64,000 nt of DNA, taken from assembly GCA_009746045.1 (NCBI GenBank), contig RPFO01000288.1:1140984-1204983 (forward strand), given 5' to 3'. Of this stretch, positions 1 through 10,980 are shown in pieces. This stretch comes from Mesostigma viride. Its lineage: Eukaryota; Streptophyta; Mesostigmatophyceae; Mesostigmatales; Mesostigmataceae. The notes under the pieces were generated by a model. The model searched no databases. It was not told the origin of the DNA and saw nothing but the letters and a program-made list of their open reading frames with translations. The translations under genes were made by a program, and so were the position numbers. Position 1 is the first letter of the stretch; each line of letters starts with the position of its first letter.

Positions 1-181
1 GCTAACGCTCGTATTATCTTGTGCTACATGGTGCATTAGGGTCAGGGTACTCGCCGCTAGATTTTAGAAAAAAATTGAAAAAATATATTTCTGGCACAGG
101 TCACCCGCCTCCCCCTTGCTGGGGAGGTTTTTCTATAAAGGGGGAGGGGGATGGCGGTGAGCCTACCCATTTTCTTGACTC
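1..181 (+). repeat. Terminal repeat A1 of the YR element
   Basis: Near-identical to A2 near the right end; the match stops at a shared CTTGACTC. It contains an A-rich tract and a short GC-rich stem around CCCCTTGCTGGGGAGG. The leader continues to ORF1 at 240. Confidence 0.85.
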
Positions 182-239
182 GAAACTCGTGACGCAGTAT
201 ATGCCTAGGTAACAACGGTGTCGGTAAAACAACCTACCA

Positions 240-1385
240 ATGGCCGATGCGGAGGTCTTTCAGGATGCAGTGGCCGACACGGCGGTCCCAGCGGCGGTGG
301 CGGCGGTGAGGCCACCGGAAGCGGAGTGGCTGAACCGAATGCGTGTGGTCCCCATGGATGGCTCGCTAAAAGACATCGCTCTCAGGGCGAGGGCCTTGTT
401 GGGGGGCGGCCCTCGCTGGGTGGAGCGCATCTTGGCGCTACCAACTGGTCGTCGGCTCGACAACCTCGAGAAATACTTGAGGCGATGTGGATTTTATGTC
501 GAGCCCCTGCCCACCGAGACCATGCAGTCTGCCATCGCTTCCATGCTTCGGGATGCCTTGATGGACCCCGGCGAGGAGGAAAATTACGAGGAAGAGGAGC
601 CCCGGCACGAAGACCGGGAGGAGTCTGGGAACAATCGACGCGTGAGCTCCGGGGTGGGCCCACGCGTCGACCAGTTTTTGGCGGGTGGGGAAGCGCGAAG
701 ATCTGGCGATAGGGCGGGCCGCCAGCCTCCCCAGGCGGCGCGTTCAAACCAGCACGGCCGGCAGCAGGCAGGGGAAGATGGCGACGCTCTGGCTTTAGCG
801 ATGGGCCGCTTGGTCATGAGCGGCCTGCTCACCAACGACCAAGCCATAGCTGCACAAGGGGGTCGACAGACTCGCACCCCGGGCGTGGAGCTGCCCTCCC
901 ACGCCACCTCGGTGAATGTGGAGTGCGGAGCGCGGCAGCCCCTGCTGCTGAGCGCTCTGCGGTCTGCGGAGTCGGTGGCGGCGGGGAGCATCAGGGTCTG
1001 GCTGCTGGCCACCAAGCCGACCTGGACAGGTCAGGGGGCCGAGGTGCGCAAGCTCCTGGCCCACCAGATCGCTTTCATGCTGGACACTCTGAACACGGAG
1101 TTAGGCTGGCTGCCGCGGGACATGGGGGACGATGCGGTCAAGCACATGGCAGCCCCCGAGCACCTGATGAAAATTCTGACGGCGATCACGCTGGCCGACA
1201 CCATGCAAGGGTTCAAGGGGGCAGCATTAGCGATGCTCCCCTTGCAGGAGGATGCGAATCTGCTGTGGCATCCGGCTGTACAGAGCGCCATGAAGGCAGC
1301 CGAGCTCTCCAACCGCCTCGAGAAGGGCAAGGGGCCAAAGAAGGAGTTAGTGAGATTCTGCCGAATCTGTCACCGAATCTCCTAG
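240..1385 (+). CDS. ORF1 (gag-like) of the YR element
   Basis: Open frame of 381 codons starting MADAEVFQDAV. It is rich in Ala, Arg and Glu, with an acidic stretch (EEENYEEEEP) near residue 115. No zinc knuckle is evident, which is common for ORF1 of DIRS-order elements. The same ORF is present on the minus strand in the related copy at 12188-13297, almost residue for residue over 369 codons, so it was a conserved protein of the family. Its role in particle formation is inferred from position only. No host gene is recognised in it. Confidence 0.7.
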   Translation: MADAEVFQDAVADTAVPAAVAAVRPPEAEWLNRMRVVPMDGSLKDIALRARALLGGGPRWVERILALPTGRRLDNLEKYLRRCGFYVEPLPTETMQSAIASMLRDALMDPGEEENYEEEEPRHEDREESGNNRRVSSGVGPRVDQFLAGGEARRSGDRAGRQPPQAARSNQHGRQQAGEDGDALALAMGRLVMSGLLTNDQAIAAQGGRQTRTPGVELPSHATSVNVECGARQPLLLSALRSAESVAAGSIRVWLLATKPTWTGQGAEVRKLLAHQIAFMLDTLNTELGWLPRDMGDDAVKHMAAPEHLMKILTAITLADTMQGFKGAALAMLPLQEDANLLWHPAVQSAMKAAELSNRLEKGKGPKKELVRFCRICHRIS

Positions 1386-1989
1386 GGGTAGGATATCTGG
1401 GGAGGCGCACTCTAGTGGGCACGCTAGGGCTTTCCCAGAATCTGCTGAATCAGCACGGTGCATCTGGCCCCACCCCCTCTGCTGGGGACCGTTTGAATCG
1501 TTATTCTGAACATTCTGGTGTGGGACGTGGCACGACTGGGCGCACTCTGACAGGCACGTCAGGGCTTGGTCGGGATTGGTTGGTGGAATCTGGAACCCCC
1601 CCCGCAGCCGGTGGCTCCACTTGGCGTGCCTGTGAGGCCTGTTTGGCCTCTGGGCGCTAGAGGCGTATCTGGACCAAATCTCAATAGACAACATGCCTTG
1701 CTTCCGCTGCCTCTGCCAGTTGACTGGGCAAAGCACCGGTGGTGCGCTCTGGGGTCCGCCCGGCGTCGTCAACGGGCGGCCACGACCCTTCGAGGTCGGG
1801 ACGCCGCCTGTGCCGCGGTGCGGGCCCTAAACTGGTGTGGTGGCGGCGGCCGACACCCGCTCAACCTGCCGGCCCGGGCGACGGGGCCGGTCCAGGAGGC
1901 GGCTCTACAGGAGATCTTCAAAACTTGCCGGGCCTATTGCCGCCAGCAGCCTGTTGTAGCGGCAGCTGGCCCGGCCCCAGTCAGGGATG

Positions 1990-4816
1990 ACTACAACACA
2001 AGTGGACCTTTCACAACAATCCAGGCGGACAAGGTCGCGTTTCCCGCGCCGGGGGAGGGGGACACCGTGGATATGCTGGGGCTATTGCCGCCCTCGGTGG
2101 CGGCCGTGTATGCCAGCGAGGAGACGCTGGTGCGACTGCTGACACCCGGCGAGCGGCGGGTACGGTTCCGGGCCACCCGGGGGTGTGCCCCTGCAGAGTA
2201 CATCAAGCTGTTGCTGCGAGCCTTGGAGGCCGGGGTCGTGGGGGGGGTTTACGAGCAGCCACACCCAGCAGTAAATGGGGTGGCGGGGCGCAAGAAGCTG
2301 GACGGCTCGATGCGACTCATCGTGGACAACCGGCCTGGTAACTGGCTCCTGGTCGACCCCCCCGCGGCCCTCCTCCCCCACCTTGGGGTGATAGCCGACC
2401 TGTGGGTGCGGGCTGGGTGCCCGGTGTTTGGGGGCACCTCCGACCTCGAGGGCTACTACAACCGCCTGCGGCTCCCCGACTGGCTGCGCAAGTACTGCGC
2501 TTGACCGGCCGTGGACTCCCGGGACGTCGGGCTGCCCGGGCCCGCCCGGCGGGTGTGGCCATGGATGCGCTGTTGGCCAATGGGCAACAAGCACGCCGTA
2601 GTGGTCGCCCAGGTGATCCACATGGCGGTGCTGTACCGCTCCGGGGCATGAGGCCCCCGTCGGGGCGTCAGCATCAACATGGCCCAGCTACTGCTGGTGG
2701 TGGACCAGGGGCCCCTGGGCCAGACGGTGCGTCTCCGGTGGAAGGAGGACCCGACCAACCCATTGGCCCCCGCCGCCGTCTGCGACCCGCCTCATGACGA
2801 GGAGGGCCTCCATGCCATCACCATCGACGACCTGCACGTCTCCCACTGTGCAACGGCGACGGGTGTCAACCAGCAGCTGGCGCGGGCCGCGGCGGCCTAT
2901 GCAGCAGCGGGGCTGCCGCAGAAAGCGAGCAAGGTGGTGCCGGCAAGCCCCGACCAGCGGGACGTGGTGGCCTTGGGTGTCGTGCATCGGCGGGACGGGA
3001 GCACTGTCCCGACCGCGGAGCGGCTGGCTGGGGTCGTTGCCGCCACCCAGGCCGTCTTGCGGCGCGGGTTCACCTACCAGCGGGAACTCGAGTCCCTGGT
3101 CGGCAAGTGGCTGTGGATCCAGCTGCTGTGCCGGCCGCTGCTCTCCCTCTGGGGGGCGACGTACCGTTTGCTGCAGGCCATGCGGGCAGACCCGTGGGAC
3201 TGGTACGCGCGGCGCCGCCGCTGGCAGTTGTGGCAAAGCGTGCATGAGGAGCTCACGGCGGCTGTCGCCACGGCGCCCTTCCTGCGGGCCCTGCGGGCAG
3301 CCCCCCTCGCGGGGCGGGTGGTGGTGACGGACGCCAGTACGGAGGGGGCCGGGATCGTGTATGCCGACCTACCGGCTGCACAGGCGCAGTCCTTGGCCCT
3401 GAGCTAGGAGGCTCGGGGGTGGGCCACGGTGGCGTTGGGGACCCCGGATACGCCTTGGACCGTTGAGCGGCTGACGGAGGCGGACTACCAGGTGATCGCC
3501 GCCGCGCTGTGGCGGACGGCGGTGTCCTACCGTTGGGGCAACCCGCGGGAGCACATTAACGTCAAGGAGGCGCGCGTGGCTGCCCAGGGTTTGGAGTGGT
3601 CGTGTCGCTCCCTCGCCGTCCGCGGGACGCGGGTGGTGCGCATGGTGGACTCCAACGCGGTCCTCGACTGCATGGTCCGTGGCCGGTCCTCTTCCTACCG
3701 GCTCAACCAAGTGGCCCGGCGCGTGGCGGCCCTGTCCTTGGCGGCGGACACCCGGTCCCATTGGGTGTGGGTGCGTACCTCGAGTAACCCTGCGGATGGA
3801 CCCAGCCGAGCGCGCGCTGCCCCGGTGGCGGGTGGCTGGCGCCGGGACCTCACCTCCGATGGCGGTGTGGAGGCCAATCCGGGGCCGCGGCCGCGCAACG
3901 CCCGCCACCGGCTTTTGGAGGGCACGGTCAACCCCCGCTCCACCCTGCCCCGCTACCACCGCGCCGTGTCGGCCTTCTTGGCGTGGCACCCACCCGCGGA
4001 GCACGAATCCACCGAGGCCGAGGCGCTGTTGTGCGAGTGGATCTCGGCGGTGTACGAGAGTGGTGGGGGCAGGGGGCGGACTCTTTGTCAGCAGGCGAAG
4101 CAGGGGCTCCGTCCATACCAGCCCTCGGTGGTCGACGCGTGGCGTACGGCTGACCGCATGCTGCGCGGCTGGGGTCGGCTGGTCCCCTGCCAGAGCCCCC
4201 CCCCCCGGTCCCTTGGCGGCTGTGCTACCTCGCGGCTGTCCTGCTACTCTCCCGCCATCAATCCGCCATGGCTGCGCTGGTGCTGGTGGCTTTCCAGCAG
4301 TACCTGCGCATTAGCGAGGCCTTGGGCCTGCGCGTGAGGGATGTGGCGTTTCCAGGGGACCCCCGCCTGGGGCCGGCGCGTGGTCACGGGGCACTCCTGC
4401 TCCGGGACCCCAAGACGGCCCAAGGTGGCACCCAGCACGTCCTCGTGGAGAACCCTCTCTCGTTGGGCCTCCTATCTGCGCTGTGTCGCGGCAGGGCCCC
4501 GGGGGCGCTGGTCTTCGGGGGGCTCACGTATGCGCAGGCGCGGTCCCAGTGGATCAGTGTCTGGACCCAGCTCCAGTTCCCGGGCAAGTTCACGCTGCAA
4601 TCGCTGCGGCATGGTGGGGCCACCCACGACGCCTTGCGCAACGTCCCAACGGCGGACATCCAGCGGGGCGGCCGTTGGCGCGCGGCTGACTCGGTGCAGC
4701 GCTACGTGGGGCTCCACCGGGCCCTGCTCCTTGACCTCCCCCCGCGCCTCTGGGCCCTGGCGCATTCCTGGGATCCGGCGCACTCGCGCGCCCACTTCCG
4801 GGGGCAGTTACTGTGA
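1990..4816 (+). pseudogene. Broken pol region: reverse transcriptase, RNase H, tyrosine recombinase
   Basis: Recognisable parts in order: RT fingers/palm with LDGSMRLIVDNRP and SDLEGYYNRLRLP (about 2290-2500); the RT active-site strand TIDDLHV (about 2820); the thumb; RNase H beginning VVVTDASTEGAG (about 3320), continuing with KEARVAAQGLEW, VRMVDSNAVLD and a SSNPADGPSR end (to about 3810); then a tyrosine recombinase whose conserved residues sit in YLRISEALGL, SLRHGGATH and GRWRAADSVQRYVG (about 4300-4720). This order matches the DIRS order. The region is broken and is reported as a fossil. Confidence 0.85.
3846..3887 (+). other. 2A-like ribosome-skipping motif in the pol region
   Basis: The peptide DLTSDGGVEANPGP matches the C-terminal signature of 2A peptides (V/I-E-x-N-P-G-P), where the ribosome skips the final Gly-Pro bond. 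It lies between the RNase H and recombinase domains, a sensible place to separate two products. The usual Asp before Val is Gly here, so activity is uncertain. Confidence 0.5.
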
Positions 4817-4900
4817 CGCGACCCGCACCCGCTCCGGGCGCCTGGGTTGTGACCCTACTTGTGTCTACTACGGCCCGAGGGGCCAGGATGGAGATGTGGG

Positions 4901-5430
4901 ACGGGCAGCTTAGGTGATTATGCTGCCGTCCCAAATTATGTGTGTCATTCAGCTTACAGCCTAGACTTAGCGCTGGTGTGTTATTTCACTAATTTGTGAT
5001 AAACATGAGGTGTCTGGCGTGTCACCCGAAACCAAGCACTGTGTAAACACTTGATTTTGTGAGCAAACGCTCGTATTATCTTGTGCTACATGGTGCATTA
5101 GGGTCAGGGTACTCGTCGCTAGATTTTAGAAAAAAATTGAAAAAATATATATATTTCTGGCACAGGGCACCCCCCTCCCCCTTGCTGGGGAGGTTTTTCT
5201 ATAAAGGGGGAGGGGGATGGCGGTGAGCCTACCCGTTTTCTTGACTCCCCACCCACCCACCCTTGGGGGACGGGGGACGGGTAGCTTAGGTGATTATGCT
5301 GCCGTCCCAAATTTTTTGTGTCATTTCGCCTACGGTCTAGACTTAGCGCTGGTGTGTTCTTTCACTAATTTGTAATAAACATGAGGTGTCTGGCGTGTCA
5401 CCCGAAACCAAGCACTGTGTAAACACTGGA
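4901..5430 (+). repeat. B1-A2-B2 terminal block of the YR element
   Basis: B1 (about 4901-5054) and B2 (about 5275-5430) are two copies of one sequence flanking A2 (5055-5247), which repeats the left end. Each B copy contains a TTTG(T/A)-ATAAACATG stretch near its end; in B2 this reads TTTGTAATAAAC, a TGTAA polyadenylation-type signal overlapping AATAAA. Confidence 0.85.
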
Positions 5431-6424
<994 letters not shown>

Positions 6425-6670
6425 TTTGTGAGCTCACGCTCGTATTATCTATGACCTGCGGAAGTCTCAAAGGGGGAGGGGAGGCCGCAGTAGACAGGTC
6501 TGACTTGGTAGTATGAGGGGGGGGGGTACGGTAGTGTGGGGGGGGGGGTACCGGGGACGGTACTGTGGACCGGGTCCAGTTGTGTGGACCGGGGTCAGTC
6601 CTGGGGACCGGGGGCGGCGCGGCGCCACTGGCCTGGTGGTCAGTGGGCTGGCGTCCGCCACCCCACCTAG

Positions 6671-6725
6671 GTAAGACGGCGGCTACTTAGGGTTGTGGCG
6701 GGGCAACAACCAGTCCTCTTTGCAG
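6671..6725 (+). other. Predicted 55-bp intron at the end of the A repeat
   Basis: A strong donor (CCTAG then GTAAGA) and a pyrimidine-rich acceptor (TCCTCTTTGCAG) bracket 55 bases. The same pair recurs in A2 at 8530-8584. Homology between A1 and A2 ends two bases after this acceptor. Splicing itself is inferred. Confidence 0.45.
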
Positions 6726-7478
6726 CTGTGTCGACGGCCCATTCTGGGGCGTGTGTGTGCACTGCTATGGCGGTGCCGAATGTAAATCACAGCTACCGGC
6801 CTCCGAATTATTATTCGGGGGCCTGTTTTATTTAAAGTTATGACGGCTGCGCGACGGGGGTCGGCAGCACCCCAAGAATTTGCCATTCGAAGTGCGGGCG
6901 GTAGCTGCCAGTGCCGGATTGTGTATTTTTGCTCGCCCGTTGTACTCGCCACCCCGAGCTCGCGGGAGGGGTCTGGATAGACGCGGGAGTGACTCTTGAT
7001 CGGACAACTAAAGCGGGGCAATCGTGGTGCTTGGGTGGTAACAGCTACAGGCGGAGGGGGATTACGCCTCAGGCAAATTCGCTGGGTATCGGATGTGCTG
7101 GGCCTGGCTAATAAATGTCGATGGTGCATGAGGGCGCTATGCGAGCAGGAAGAAGGGGGAGCCGAGCCCCCAGGCCAGCACAGGAGCGGGGTGGCTGCAG
7201 CCCCAACGCCAAGGGGTGCAGCACCCTAAACAGCCTAACATTTTCTCGTGCTAATTGAGTCGACAGCGGCCGGTGGCCAGGGCGGAATGGCGGGGTCGTT
7301 GACGCGTAATTTAAGCGGGGACGAGTTGTTGGGACTGACGGTGCACAGCGGGGAAGGGGAAGGATGTCATGGCGGGGCATGGTGCAAAGGCGAGGGGGGA
7401 ATTTAAGCCGCAGCGCGGTTTCAGGGGTAATCCGTAAGAAACCCCCCATGGTTTGCGCAGCTTTCCTGAAAAAATTTT

Positions 7479-7583
7479 CCCCTCGAGGGGGGCGCTGGAA
7501 AACGGCAAAGGCAAAGCGGAGCCCGCCCAAAGGCGGCGGGCTCCGCTTTGCCTTTGCCGTTTTCCAGCGCCCCCCTCGAGGGG
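7479..7583. repeat. Perfect 49-bp inverted repeat (hairpin)
   Basis: Arms 7479-7527 and 7535-7583 are exact reverse complements around a 7-base spacer. The hairpin lies inside the body of the non-autonomous element and is flanked by GC-rich, CTCGAG-containing ends. No compensating mismatch was found on reading both arms. Confidence 0.9.
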
Positions 7584-8075
7584 GGTTTCTAAGGTTATGC
7601 TGGGGTGGCAGAACCTGGTTGGGTTGGGGGGGGGTACGCCTACTTGTCTAAAAATCCCCCCATGCACCGGTGCAGCGGTGTAGGTTGTGGGTTATCCAGC
7701 GCTTCAAAACCCTCGTGCGGTTTAGGGGGGTTACCCTGCAACCCAAACCCCTCTGTGCAGGTTATGGGTGAGCCTGTTGTTCAAAACCCCGTTTTGCTGC
7801 TGTTTTGGGGTGAGGGAATGTCCCATCACGTGCTATGCCTGTGAAGAAAGGTGTACAAAGAATTGCCGAACCTTCAGGGGTGGCTGCCGAGGGCAGTGCC
7901 CACATGGGTGAGAACCCCCCCGTAGTGGGGGGTCCCTACGGGGATACTTTTGGCTTCCCTCTTGTATTGCCGCCTGGTTTGAATGGAAGCACTGGTAGCG
8001 GCAGGGGACAAGGGGGGCGACGAGAAGTCTGGGCCATACGACAGCTTGCGGCCAAGTGGCCACGTAGTGGGTGCG

Positions 8076-8823
8076 GGATGTTACAAAGCCCAGGTCCTCT
8101 TGACTGGCCCAGGTCCCTATGACTGGTTAAGTGATGTTTCGGCCCGTGTTGTGTGGCCTAGTTAGCTTAGAAACTGCAGATTCTTAGGTTGGCTAATGGC
8201 TTGGACGTGGGCCTACCACGCATTTGTAATAAACATGTATTCTCTGGCAGCCCCTCACTCCAATGGACATAAGCAGCAATTGGATTTTGTGAGCTCACGC
8301 TCGTATTATCTATGACCTGCGGAAGTCTCAAAGGGGGAGGGGAGGCCGCAGTAGACAGGTCTGACTTGGTAGTATGAGGGGGGGGGGTACGGTAGTGTGG
8401 GGGGGGGTACCGGGGACGGTACTGTGGACCGGGTCCAGTTGTGTGGACCGGGGTCAGTCCTGGGGACCGGGGGCGGCGCGGCGCCACTGGCCTGGTGGTC
8501 AGTGGGCTGGCGTCCGCCACCCCACCTAGGTAAGACGGCGGCTACTTAGGGTTGTGGCGGGGCAACAACCAGTCCTCTTTGCAGCTCCCACCCACCCACC
8601 CTTGCTGCCATGAGGATGTTACAAAGCCCAGGTCCTCTTGACTGGCCCAGGTCCCTATGACTGGTTAAGTGATGTTTCGGCCCGTGTTGTGTGGCCTAGT
8701 TAGCTTAGAAACTGCAGATTCTTAGTTTGGCTAATGGCTTGGACGTGGGCCTACCACGCATTTGTAATAAACATGTATTCTCTGGCAGCCCCTCACTCCA
8801 ATGGACATAAGCAGCAATTGGAT
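8076..8823 (+). repeat. B1-A2-B2 block of the non-autonomous element
   Basis: B1 and B2 share about 209 bases beginning GATGTTACAAAGCCC and ending CAGCAATTGGA. A2 between them repeats the left end. A short CCCACCCACCC linker separates A2 from B2, as it also does in the larger element. Confidence 0.85.
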
Positions 8824-9355
<532 letters not shown>

Positions 9356-9696
9356 ATCCACAGGCGCACAGGCACAAATGCAGCGCAGTGTATGCACGGC
9401 TACCCACAACCCAACTGAGACGAGACTTGGGGGAAGATAATCATGCCGGCAGCCGATCGACCTATATATATATAGCTATGTGGCATGCGCCCTACCACGC
9501 TGGGAACCCAGCCAGGCGGGAGTGCGCCGCAGTACTAAGGTAGCCCTGGAAGGACCAACACACTTGAATGCAAACGCTACCAGTAAGGTGGGACGTGCTA
9601 CAGGATGCGGCAGCGGAAGAAGCGAAGCGTGGCAGTGTGGTAGGGGGACAAGGGTATCGTCTTCAGGCGACGGCAGGTGGACCAGGGGGCTACCGT
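9356..9696. other. Intergenic, no gene seen
   Basis: Unique-looking DNA with a short TA run near 9463-9476. Open frames here are short, lack splice context and match nothing I recognise. Confidence 0.5.
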
Positions 9697-9895
9697 CCCC
9701 TCCCCTCCCCTTCCACCCAACCTCCCCTCCCTCCCCTTCCACCCAACCTCCCCTCCCCTCCCCTCCCCTTCCACCCAACGTCCCCTCCCCTCCCCTCCCC
9801 TCCCCTCCCCTCCCCTTCCAACCAACCTCCCCTCCCCCCCTTTCCACCCACCCTCCTCTCATCTCCCCTTTGATGCACCCTCCTCTCCTCTCATG
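9697..9895. repeat. C-rich CCCCTCCCCTTCCACCC-type minisatellite
   Basis: Irregular CCCCT/CCCCTTCCACCCAAC units over about 200 bases, almost pure pyrimidine plus A on the plus strand. Confidence 0.85.
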
Positions 9896-10070
9896 GGGTG
9901 AGGTCGCAAAAAGGGGATTGTCCAGTCAAATGGCACGCACAGGAGCTAGGGGTGTTTCGGGGCTGCCAAGCGGCAGATGGCTCTCTCTGCATGATTACTT
10001 TTTAGGGCTTATGGTTTACGGCTTGGGTAACATGCAAGCGGCATACCATCCGCATACCCGAAGCCCATCT

Positions 10071-10565
10071 ATATTGTGGAGGCCACTGTCTTGATTCCTT
10101 GGGTAAATTCTCATAGGGGCCTCACCTGCACTATTGTGGAGGCCTCACTGCCTTGATTCCATGGGTAAACTATCATAGGGGCCTCACCTGCACTATTGTG
10201 GAGGCCTCATTGCCTTGATTACTTACATGGTTAAATTATCATAGGGGCCTCACCTGCACTATTGTGGAGGCCTCACTGCCTTGATTCCATGGGTAAACTA
10301 TCATAGGGGCCTCACCTGCACTATTGTGGAGGCCTCATTGCCTTGATTACTTACATGGTTAAATTATCAGAGGGGCCTCACCTGCACTATTGTGGAGGCC
10401 TCACTGCCTTGATTACTTGGGTAAACTATCATAGGGGCCTCACCTGCACTATTGTGGAGGCCTCACTGCCTTGATTACTTGGGTAAACTATCATAGGGGC
10501 CTCACCTGCGCTGTTGTGGAAGGCTCACTGTCTTGATTACTTGGGTAAATCATCATAGGGGCCTT
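10071..10565. repeat. About 61-bp minisatellite, eight copies
   Basis: Units of 60-66 bp contain CTATTGTGGAGGCCTCACTG, CCTTGATTAC, GGGTAAACTATCATAGG and GGCCTCACCTGCA. Variants alternate (TTCCATGGG against ACTTACATGG), suggesting a two-unit higher-order period in the middle. No coding potential. Confidence 0.9.
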
Positions 10566-10980
10566 GCATGCGCTATGGCTCATTGCCCACGACTGATGAG
10601 AACGACGGAAGGCCTCCCCTGCGCCACCGTGTGTTTATGGCATAACATAGCGTAAGGCATATCCACCTCCGCGCGAACCCCACCTGCGCCAGGGCTCATA
10701 ACAAATTGTCGTTGTGGTAATATGCCTCACCTGCGCCATGGCGTACACCAGGGTGGTAGCGTAGAAAAAGTTGGCGTTGCCAGAACCCTGCGAGGGGAAG
10801 AGGGAAAAGGCAACTCATGCCAGGGATGTCGTCACTTCAAGTGCTTAGGTAATGAACCACGACAATATATAGTACCGAGACACAGACAAAGAGAAATGGG
10901 GGATGGTGGGTTGACTGGGGCGAATGAGCACCCATCAACAGGCCCTGGTTTGGTGGGTAAGTGTCCCCTAAAAGTCATTA
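10566..10980. other. Intergenic, no gene seen
   Basis: Nothing recognised apart from decayed echoes of the upstream minisatellite (CTCACCTGCGCCA). Confidence 0.45.

Larger units (their letters stand above)
1..5430 (+). mobile_element. YR retrotransposon with split direct repeats (DIRS order, PAT/Ngaro/TOC-like), broken
   Basis: Structure read directly: left repeat A1, coding body, then B1-A2-B2 at the right end. This split-direct-repeat layout is diagnostic of PAT/Ngaro/TOC-type members of the DIRS order, which integrate with a tyrosine recombinase instead of a DDE integrase and make no target-site duplication. The body carries, in order, a gag-like ORF1, reverse transcriptase, RNase H, a 2A-like motif and a tyrosine recombinase. 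Comparison with the other copies shows that the left end begins about eight bases before the window. The right end abuts a CACG tetranucleotide array. The pol part is broken, with roughly three to five interruptions. A1/A2 differ by only a few percent and B1/B2 somewhat more, so the insertion is fairly young. Assignment within the order is inference. Confidence 0.88.
6425..8823 (+). mobile_element. Non-autonomous split-direct-repeat element (2.4 kb)
   Basis: It has the same A1-body-B1-A2-B2 architecture as the element at the window start: A1 6425-6727, B1 8076-8284, A2 8285-8587, B2 8614-8823. It opens with the same TTTGTGAGC...ACGCTCGTATTATCT start as the larger element, and its B copies also carry TTTGTAATAAACATG. 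The body has no RT, RNase H or recombinase and no convincing ORF. It is therefore probably mobilised in trans by a relative. It sits between two CACG arrays. A1/A2 and B1/B2 are nearly identical, so insertion is recent. Confidence 0.8.
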
